Origin: Comamonas aquatica NBRC 14918
Lineage (GTDB): Bacteria > Pseudomonadota > Gammaproteobacteria > Burkholderiales > Burkholderiaceae_C
Assembly: GCF_000739875.1 (NCBI RefSeq)
Contig: NZ_BBJR01000034.1
Span: forward strand, 87,967 to 151,966
DNA: 64,000 nt
Direction: 5' to 3'
Both the position numbers and the translations under genes were made by a program. Positions 31,766-37,727 of the stretch are shown here, one piece after another; positions within the stretch are counted from its first letter, which is position 1, and the number at the start of each line of letters is the position of its first letter. A model generated the notes under the pieces. It saw only the letters and a program-made list of their open reading frames with translations. It was not told where the DNA came from and did no database searches.

Positions 31766-33405
31766 GCTTGCTGCTCCGGTGTCGCCAGGCCAGGGGCCAC
31801 GCTGCGGGCCGCACGCTGCGGCACGGCCGTGCCCTGCAGGCGCAGCCACAGCCGGCGCGCCACCACGGCGTGCAGGGCGGCCAGCGCCAGCATCATCAGG
31901 TCAAAGCCTGCGATGCTCCACTGCCCCTGGGGCAGGGTGTGCCACAGCCCGGCACCGCCCGTCCAGGCGTTGAGCAAAGGCAGCAGGGCAAGACCGATGG
32001 CCGCCAGCAGCATCTGCTCCAGCCATGCCCGCGCATGCGGGCGCACGGCGGCGTGCAGCAGGCTGGCCGCCCAGGCGATGAAAAAGCAGCGGATCTCGAC
32101 ACTGCTGCGCTCCAGCACGTCCACCGGCACGCAGCGGTTGGCCCAGAAATAGGTCGCCACCGCCACCGACAGGCCCGCCACGGCGGCCACGTTCAGCACC
32201 TCCACCAGCCGGTGGCCACGCGGCGTGAAGCCCAGCTTGCGGCGCTCGGGCTGGCGCTTGACCACCCACAGCACCAGCCCGGTGGCCGCCATCGCCGTGC
32301 CGACCACGCCGGACAGGAACAACAGCCAGCGCACCGCAGGATCGGCAAAACGCCCCAGGTGCACGCTGACCATGCTGTTCATCACGGCGCTGACCGCCGA
32401 CGGTGGGCGCACGGGCTGGCCCGCAGTCATGGCCCCGGTCACCCCGTCAAACACCAGGCGTTGCCCCATGCCACGGTTCAGCAGCAGGCTGTCGCCGCCT
32501 TGCGCCCGCAGCTCCACCGTGGCGCGGTCCGTCTGCGGGTGCTGCACGCTGATGCTTCCCACGACAAAGCCCGGGTATGCGGCCTGCGCGGCAGCCAGGA
32601 TCGGTGCGATGGGCGCCAATGGCGCTGGCGTGCTGCGGGCCTGGCGCCCCTCGCCACGCTCGCCATTCGGAGCCCCCATGGGCATGCCACGGCGCTCGGC
32701 ATTGAAGCGCTGCGGCTGACCGTCGTAGACCGCCTGGGCGCCCCAGGGCATTAGCATCGTCATCAGCAGCAGCAAGCCGCTGAAGGTAATGACAATGTGG
32801 AACGGCAAGGCCAGCACCGCCGTGGCGTTGTGCGCATCCAGCCAGGAACGCTGGCCCTTGCGTGGCCGGAAGGTGAAGAAGTCCGTGAAGATATTCTTGT
32901 GGGTGATGACGCCGCTGATGATCGCCACCAGCATCACCATGGTGGCGATGCCCACGATCCAGCGCCCCCAGATGCGGGGCATGGCGTACAGCTCGAAGTG
33001 GAAGCGGTACAGGAAGCTGCCGCCACGGGTCTCGCGCACTGGCAGCACCTCGCCCGTGCCGGCATCCAGGTGGGCGCGGCGAATGCCTTCGCGGCCCGGC
33101 GGAGCCCCTTCGGGGCGCCAGCTCACCTCCACCGCCGTCTGCCGCGCGCTGGGCAGTTGCACGCTCCAGTTACTGGCACCGGGCGCCAGCGTCTGCAAGG
33201 TACTGAGCGCCTTCTCGGCCGCCCCCGCCTGGGGCACAGAGGCATGCAGCTCGGGCCGCATCCAGTCATCAATCTCATCGACGAAGTAGCTCAGTGTGCC
33301 GGTAAAGAACACGGCATACAGCAGCCAGCCCAGCAGCAGACCACTCCACGTATGCAGCCAGGACATGGACTGGCGCAGGCCCTCGGCCTTGCCATCCGCC
33401 CTCAT
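31762..33405 (-). CDS. PepSY-associated TM-helix protein, iron-uptake type
   Basis: 547-residue inner-membrane protein from the ATG at 33405. Layout: short basic N-terminus, first helix (MSWLHTWSGLLLGWLLYAVF), a periplasmic PepSY domain (about 45-150), a second helix, a conserved RKGQRSWLDAHNATAVLALP FHI-type segment with histidines, a second periplasmic domain and four closing helices. Members act as ferric-siderophore reductases or accessory proteins (FoxB/PiuB-like). Coupled by 4-base overlaps to the genes on both sides and controlled by the upstream Fur box. Confidence 0.85.
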   Translation of the reverse strand: MRADGKAEGLRQSMSWLHTWSGLLLGWLLYAVFFTGTLSYFVDEIDDWMRPELHASVPQAGAAEKALSTLQTLAPGASNWSVQLPSARQTAVEVSWRPEGAPPGREGIRRAHLDAGTGEVLPVRETRGGSFLYRFHFELYAMPRIWGRWIVGIATMVMLVAIISGVITHKNIFTDFFTFRPRKGQRSWLDAHNATAVLALPFHIVITFSGLLLLMTMLMPWGAQAVYDGQPQRFNAERRGMPMGAPNGERGEGRQARSTPAPLAPIAPILAAAQAAYPGFVVGSISVQHPQTDRATVELRAQGGDSLLLNRGMGQRLVFDGVTGAMTAGQPVRPPSAVSAVMNSMVSVHLGRFADPAVRWLLFLSGVVGTAMAATGLVLWVVKRQPERRKLGFTPRGHRLVEVLNVAAVAGLSVAVATYFWANRCVPVDVLERSSVEIRCFFIAWAASLLHAAVRPHARAWLEQMLLAAIGLALLPLLNAWTGGAGLWHTLPQGQWSIAGFDLMMLALAALHAVVARRLWLRLQGTAVPQRAARSVAPGLATPEQQA

Positions 33406-33731
33406 GGCTGGCCTCCGTACAGCCACCACACCGTGGCAAGCAGCACCGCAGTGGGCACCGCCAACCCCAGCCAGGCCCGCGTGGCCGTGGCACAGGCAAA
33501 CACCCACAACACCGCCACGGCGTAGACCACGAAGGACAGCATGGTCGACAGGGTCACGGCATCGACCCTGGTCATGCCCACACGGTGGGCCAGCAGGCCC
33601 AGAGCCGCGGCACAGGCGGCACTCACCGCATATCCCCCACCGACGGCCGCCACCGCGCGCGAAGCGATGGCCCAGCGGTAACGGGCCAACGTGGTCCCGC
33701 GGGAGGAGGAAGACGCCACATCAGCACGCAT
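33402..33731 (-). CDS. DUF3649 membrane protein, iron-uptake operon leader gene
   Basis: 109-residue protein with three predicted helices (IASRAVAAVGGGYAVSAACA, TLSTMLSFVVYAVAVLWVFA, WLGLAVPTAVLLATVWWLYG). DUF3649 proteins accompany PepSY and DUF3325 partners in Fur-controlled iron loci. The start at 33731 has a good ribosome site (GGAGG five bases before). Its stop overlaps the PepSY start by 4 bases. No TonB-dependent receptor gene is adjacent, which is unusual for this trio. Confidence 0.78.
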   Translation of the reverse strand: MRADVASSSSRGTTLARYRWAIASRAVAAVGGGYAVSAACAAALGLLAHRVGMTRVDAVTLSTMLSFVVYAVAVLWVFACATATRAWLGLAVPTAVLLATVWWLYGGQP

Positions 33732-33832
33732 GGTGACCTCCGGCCAGCCCCGGCATCCAGAACAAGGCGCGCACGCTTGGCGCACCTGCTATCGGGTGTG
33801 ATCGCATGATCGACAGCTCCCAGTGTTATTAA

Positions 33833-33847
33833 TGATAATTATTCTTA
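33833..33847 (-). promoter_or_regulatory. Fur box of the DUF3649-PepSY-DUF3325 operon
   Basis: TGATAAT-T-ATTCTTA matches the 7-1-7 Fur consensus TGATAATnATTATCA at 12 of 14 arm positions. It lies in an AT-rich stretch (33825-33862) about 100 bases before the first start codon, so iron repression is predicted. Confidence 0.8.
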
Positions 33848-33937
33848 TTTTATTTATTTAATCTGAGGCTGCCTGTGGCGCTGGACATGAACCCTGGTTG
33901 ATTTACCAAAGATTTACGCAAACGCCAGGCACAACGA

Positions 33938-33970
33938 AAAATCCCCTGATCATTGCTGATCAGGGGATTT
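33938..33970 (-). terminator. Perfect hairpin terminator, probably the original tRNA-Phe terminator
   Basis: AAATCCCCTGATCA and TGATCAGGGGATTT form a perfect 14-pair stem with loop TTGC. On the minus strand it ends in a T-run, so it terminates minus-strand transcripts coming from the right. It lies just outside the distal end of the integrated element, where the sequence downstream of tRNA-Phe would have been before insertion. Confidence 0.75.
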
Positions 33971-33974
33971 GAAT

Positions 33975-33997
33975 TTGGTGGCTGGGACGCTCTCGAA
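33975..33997 (-). other. Candidate distal attachment site (degenerate tRNA-Phe 3' end)
   Basis: TTGGTGGC-TGGGACG here matches the complement of the tRNA-Phe 3' end at 45802-45825 (TTGGTGGCCTGGGACG), same orientation, with one base missing and a TCGAA shared slightly further in. Direct repeats of the tRNA 3' end are the expected product of integration. Confidence 0.6.
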
Positions 33998-34049
33998 AAT
34001 CAATTGCAAGCCATTGATTTTATTGAAAAAGCAATTTTTTCATCTTCTG

Positions 34050-34072
34050 AGTTGCCCCCAAAGTTGCCCCCA
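34050..34072 (+). repeat. Integrase arm-type repeat, distal end
   Basis: Two tandem AGTTGCCCCCAA units. The 23 bases are identical to 45657-45679 at the integrase end, same orientation. Paired arm sites inside both ends are typical binding sites of P4-type integrases. Confidence 0.7.
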
Positions 34073-34114
34073 AAATTTTGCGCTTGGGCACTGTCCAAAT
34101 GGCGCCAAGGTTGC

Positions 34115-34822
34115 TTACGCAAGCCATAAATCCGCGCGTTGACTCGGCTGGATCGTGTCTGGTGCCGCCCCAGCAAGCAGGGATGCCCTCGCCTTGTGGA
34201 CTTGGGCGGGCGTCCAGTTGAAGTCTTCATGCGTGAAGGGAACCACAGACAAAGGCTCAATCGGCACAGCAGGCAGCACGCCGTCCGCTTTCGCAGCGTC
34301 TGCCAGGCCACACCACACGAAGTCCAGCTCCCGGTCCTGGCTGAAGTGCTCAGTCGCCAGCAGCAGCGCATCCTTGAATTCCTGTGGCACCGCTGCGATT
34401 GCCTCCAGGATGCGCAACTTGGCATAGGCCTTCTTGATGGCGCTGTGCGTATGGCGCAGATATCGCGCTTCTGGCCCACCTTCCATCCGCAGCAAAGGGA
34501 TCTGTCGTTCGACCTTCTGCATCGCCTCTGTCAGTTCTTCCACCATGCTGAGGGCGTCGTTCTTGCGGTTCAACGTCTTCTTCACAGCCGAGGTGCGCTC
34601 GTAGTTTGCGGCCTCAAACTCTGCTTTGAAATCGGCTGTGGCCCCTTCCACCTCCGCATTCAGTTCATCCAGCTTGCGGCCCAGGGCGTCCTTGCGCTCC
34701 AGCGCTGCCGTGCATGCCTGCTGCACCTTCTGGAATTCGGGGATGCGCTGCTCAAAGGCAGCAATCAATGCATCCAGCTCCTTACGGGCAATCGCGATTT
34801 CGCTCTCAATTTGATGACTCAT
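34115..34822 (-). CDS. Coiled-coil satellite protein, possibly Psu-like
   Basis: 235 residues, no signal peptide. Residues about 1-120 are strongly helical and coiled-coil like (EIAIARKELDALIAAFEQRI, ALERKDALGRKLDELNAEVE); the rest is a smaller helical domain ending FNWTPAQVHKARASLL. The position at the end of a P4-like element and the helix-rich layout with a closing TPAQ motif recall the P4 polarity suppression/capsid decoration protein Psu. That is a weak, structural resemblance only. Cotranscribed with the 70-residue gene 28 bases upstream. Confidence 0.7.
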   Translation of the reverse strand: MSHQIESEIAIARKELDALIAAFEQRIPEFQKVQQACTAALERKDALGRKLDELNAEVEGATADFKAEFEAANYERTSAVKKTLNRKNDALSMVEELTEAMQKVERQIPLLRMEGGPEARYLRHTHSAIKKAYAKLRILEAIAAVPQEFKDALLLATEHFSQDRELDFVWCGLADAAKADGVLPAVPIEPLSVVPFTHEDFNWTPAQVHKARASLLAGAAPDTIQPSQRADLWLA

Positions 34823-34850
34823 TTGCCTGCTCCTCTTTCTTTTTTGCGTT

Positions 34851-35063
34851 TCAGAATTGCGCCAGTTCGTGGGCTTCGGTGCCCTGGCCCGCCGTGGTGG
34901 CCAACTGACTGAAAGAGCGAATCAACCGGTCATCAGCTCCGATGAATTGACCTGTTGCTTTAGCAAATGCAGCGCGGGCTGCTTGAAATTTCTGAAGGGC
35001 GGCCTCCAGCTCCGCTTGCGCCTCCTTGTATGCGCGCTCTGGGCTCTGTTGTGCATTCGGCAT
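34851..35063 (-). CDS. Small helical satellite protein, 70 residues
   Basis: Not recognised. Start at 35063 has AAGGA seven bases upstream. The protein is one long amphipathic helix region (RAYKEAQAELEAALQKFQAA) and a short tail. The open frame continues upstream in frame to 35468, giving a 205-residue alternative with a Cys/Trp/Arg-rich N-terminal part; the ribosome site favours the short form. It forms a pair with the coiled-coil gene downstream. Confidence 0.6.
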   Translation of the reverse strand: MPNAQQSPERAYKEAQAELEAALQKFQAARAAFAKATGQFIGADDRLIRSFSQLATTAGQGTEAHELAQF

Positions 35064-35476
35064 GGTTTTCCTTGTGTGGCTGTGTGTGTCCATATGGTCA
35101 CGGTGGACAACAGGAAAGCCAAACGGAGGCTGTTGTAGCCACAAGCAGTACAACCACGCAGGGTGCGGCCGGAGCTCAGGCCAGACCACCGGCACGCGAG
35201 GCACGCTCAAGCCAGGCGCACGGGCCTGTAGACACTCACGATGAGGCTGTTGCGCCGCTGGCCAGACCCCGCAGCGCGCGCAGAGACCCCCGCCTCGCCC
35301 GCCCGCTTCGTGTGTCGCTTTTGACGGTGCTGACGGCCTTAGGAAAAAATAGCAGCCACAAGCCTTTCTAGAAACTTCGGCTGTAGTGTGCAGTGACGGG
35401 AAATGACGGCGTATGTTCGATACACCGCTGCTTAGCGATGAAGCTCGTCCTTTCGAGCGTAGACGCAAAATTTTGA
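35064..35476. other. Intergenic region inside the satellite
   Basis: 413 bases without a convincing gene. It should hold the promoter for the two coiled-coil genes. TGTCCA (35087-35092) and TGGACA (35104-35109) form an inverted repeat shortly before the 35063 start; TGT...ACA dyads are the type of site used by Ogr/Delta activators, but spacing differs from P2/P4 late promoters. An in-frame extension of the 70-residue gene covers much of the region. Confidence 0.4.
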
Positions 35477-37048
35477 TCAGGTTATTGGGCCCAACCTATC
35501 CAGCCAGCTCTTAATAGCTGGAATGGCGATGCCAAGAGAGCATGTGGCTACTATCAGCGCAGCAATCGTGAGCAACTCCATCCTTCGCTGAGTCCGGACA
35601 CTCTCTCTCACGCTCAAAATGTTGGCAAGCTGTTCAAAGTGCTCTCTTGCTGAATATTCTTCGGCAACAACTCGTGTGGCAAGCCAGTTTGTCCAATTTT
35701 TAAGTGCTTCAGCAATTTCTTGTGGCGCAGCTTCCTTCGACCAAGCAGGTGCAAGAAATTTTGAACATTCGTGCCGGTAAGAGCCTAAGTTTTCTGAACG
35801 ACTGCACAGCTCTCCTGCCACAGCTGGTGTCCCAAGAGAACGATCAAAAAACCGCTGAATCTGATCCAGCACCTGAACACACTTGCGACTCCCTAATTTA
35901 CTGATTTTCAGCGCAGTACGACTAGAGCGAACATCCTTGGATACCTCCTTTAGATAAGCAAGTGCAGCGTAATTGCTCAGAACTCCATCAAGGTGTTCAT
36001 GGCTGTAGCTAACGTATGCATGTCGATCATGTCCGCCGTAATATTTGACACTTTCATCTGAGACGTCGGCAGCACATAGCGCCACAACCATATGAAACGC
36101 TTCATCATCTACTCGGTGACTATCCGCCATCCAAAGCTGTAAGCCAATACAGCTCGCTGAAGTCCAAACATCGAATCGCGATGGGTTCGCGATAATACGA
36201 TGCCAGCCCGACCACATGCTTGCCCCATTCCCAACTTCTTCAGATAAAGGTCTGGTTGTTTTTGTGGTGAGGAGTTCAGCGGTTGGTAGACGATCAACCG
36301 ACCGACCGCTGAAGTATCCTGGCAAATTGGTTTTGAACCAGTTACCAACTAACATCCGCATTTCAGTACGCACTGAATTTATAGCATCTGACTTCAAGTG
36401 ACCAGGATCTAAATTCTCAATACTCCACCCATGCCGTGACCGTTTTCGAACTGACTGACGATCTTTATTAAGTTCACGCTCATAACTACGGGCAACCTCT
36501 TCCTTTAAAACAAATCCTATAAGAGCACAAGTTAGTGAGGGCGTTATTTGAATAAATCGAGCCTTAAGGTAGTCAACCTCATTGGGAAGCTGTGCCAGGC
36601 TTGGATGCATGAGCCATCGATCCCGATCCTGCGGCCTAACAACTGCGTCTACGTTGTACCAGCCCCCCCCGTTACCGTACGAGCGTTGATGACGAATCCA
36701 ATCAAGGGCATTACCAGCACTAGACATTCCACCAACAGATGACCACTTCAAACGCCCAAGATGCTCATAAAGGGCCTCTACCTCTGCAGGTCCAAATAGC
36801 TCAGCGCCCCATACGACGGGGATACGCAACTCCTCCTCTTCAGGAACTCGCGATTCAGCGTTAACTTCAGCATCTCGGCGTTTCTCATATTCCCGATCTC
36901 TGCTGCCGAATGGGGATGACAGCGTATTAGGAAATACACAGTGCACTCGCCACCAAAGCTTATTTATGAAATTTTCTAGGCGACTTTTCTTTGCAAATTG
37001 ACCGCTTATATCCGATTTCCCTATTTTCTCTGCCACAAGAATCTCCAT
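35477..37048 (-). CDS. Orphan protein with C-terminal membrane anchor, candidate cargo
   Basis: 523 residues, not recognised. The body (about 1-480) looks soluble and alpha/beta, with a Trp-rich middle (GLQLWMADSHRVDDEAFH) and a basic N-terminus; one membrane helix lies near 490-509 (MELLTIAALIVATCSLGIAI), leaving a short tail. Base composition is visibly poorer in GC than the genes around it and its upstream 37050-37140 is very AT-rich, both signs of separate acquisition. It sits in the part of the element between replication genes and the distal end, where satellites often carry anti-phage genes. No known defence domain is evident by eye. Start at 37048 lacks a clear ribosome site. Confidence 0.75.
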   Translation of the reverse strand: MEILVAEKIGKSDISGQFAKKSRLENFINKLWWRVHCVFPNTLSSPFGSRDREYEKRRDAEVNAESRVPEEEELRIPVVWGAELFGPAEVEALYEHLGRLKWSSVGGMSSAGNALDWIRHQRSYGNGGGWYNVDAVVRPQDRDRWLMHPSLAQLPNEVDYLKARFIQITPSLTCALIGFVLKEEVARSYERELNKDRQSVRKRSRHGWSIENLDPGHLKSDAINSVRTEMRMLVGNWFKTNLPGYFSGRSVDRLPTAELLTTKTTRPLSEEVGNGASMWSGWHRIIANPSRFDVWTSASCIGLQLWMADSHRVDDEAFHMVVALCAADVSDESVKYYGGHDRHAYVSYSHEHLDGVLSNYAALAYLKEVSKDVRSSRTALKISKLGSRKCVQVLDQIQRFFDRSLGTPAVAGELCSRSENLGSYRHECSKFLAPAWSKEAAPQEIAEALKNWTNWLATRVVAEEYSAREHFEQLANILSVRESVRTQRRMELLTIAALIVATCSLGIAIPAIKSWLDRLGPIT

Positions 37049-37255
37049 TAATCAATGGTGCAAGATTTATATATAAAACCATTTATTAAAAAACAAAAAA
37101 TATTCCTTAAACCATTAATTTTTCGGATTTAGCATATAAGAAGGGCTGCTCGCACTTTTATACGAGGCATCAAGCGTTGCCATATCAGAAGCTTGGTCAA
37201 TCACAGGCCCACATCAATTTCCCTACCTACAAAATCCTGCATGGGTTCGGGAAAA

Positions 37256-37527
37256 GCGTAACCTCCGTAACCAGCCCTCAAAACCGGCCGCAAACCCGCA
37301 TGGATGCTAGGTTTCGCAGGTTACAGCTTTCCGTAACCCAGCGTAACCTAGGTTACGCCTGCAGTCTAAGCTATTGTTTTTATTGATCTTCTATTTTCAG
37401 CAAAGTTACTCTGTTTTTTGTACCCAGGTTACGCTTAGGTTACAGAAAAGGTTACAAAACTCATTTTATGAAAACCTTGTTGCGTAAGTCATTCCCAGTG
37501 AGTGAACACTAAGGTTACGCAGGTTAC
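37256..37527. other. Iteron cluster, candidate replication origin of the satellite
   Basis: Twelve copies of GTAAC/GTTAC in 272 bases, most as GGTTAC or GTAACC: 37258, 37267, 37319, 37333, 37343, 37351, 37405, 37427, 37438, 37450, 37513, 37522. The fuller 9-mer AGGTTACGC (or complement) occurs five times, two of them forming an 18-base perfect palindrome (37341-37358). An A/T-rich stretch (37369-37400) lies inside. It is directly downstream of the primase-helicase gene. P4 alpha protein binds similar iterons at ori and crr, so an origin is the natural reading. Confidence 0.7.
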
Positions 37528-37645
37528 ACTTTTCCCGACCCCACCCCGGCATTTTGAAAAAGTCGGTTTTGGGGCCTGAAATCACCCAGTTTGCGGGTTT
37601 TCAGGGGGATGTGGCCATGCTGCTGGGCCAAACCATGGGGGCAGC

Positions 37646-37667
37646 AAAAAGCCCCGTTTCCGGGGCT
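37646..37667 (-). terminator. Terminator of the satellite replication operon
   Basis: On the minus strand AGCCCCG-GAAA-CGGGGCT is followed by TTTTT, about 60 bases after the primase-helicase stop. Confidence 0.8.
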
Positions 37668-37727
37668 GCTTGGGCTGATGCCACGGTGCTGGCCAGGGCA
37701 CCACCACAGCGTCTGCGGAGCGTGGTT

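Larger units (their letters stand above)
37049..37727. other. Non-coding region with AT-rich promoter and iteron cluster
   Basis: 679 bases without a gene. Left part (37050-37140) is an A/T-rich promoter region for the orphan gene. The centre (37256-37527) is the repeat cluster listed separately. The right part holds the terminator of the primase-helicase gene. Confidence 0.7.

Noticed and set aside
28489..32754. Long open frame antisense to recC and the PepSY gene
   Set aside because: Translation is Gln/His/Arg-rich low complexity without domains; the sense genes have clear family motifs.
33975..33997. A second functional tRNA gene at the distal end
   Set aside because: Only about 22 bases of the 3' part are present; no anticodon or 5' half, so it is an attachment remnant.
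37256..37527. GGTTAC repeats as a CRISPR array
   Set aside because: Units are only 6-9 bases, occur in both orientations and are irregularly spaced; no cas gene nearby.
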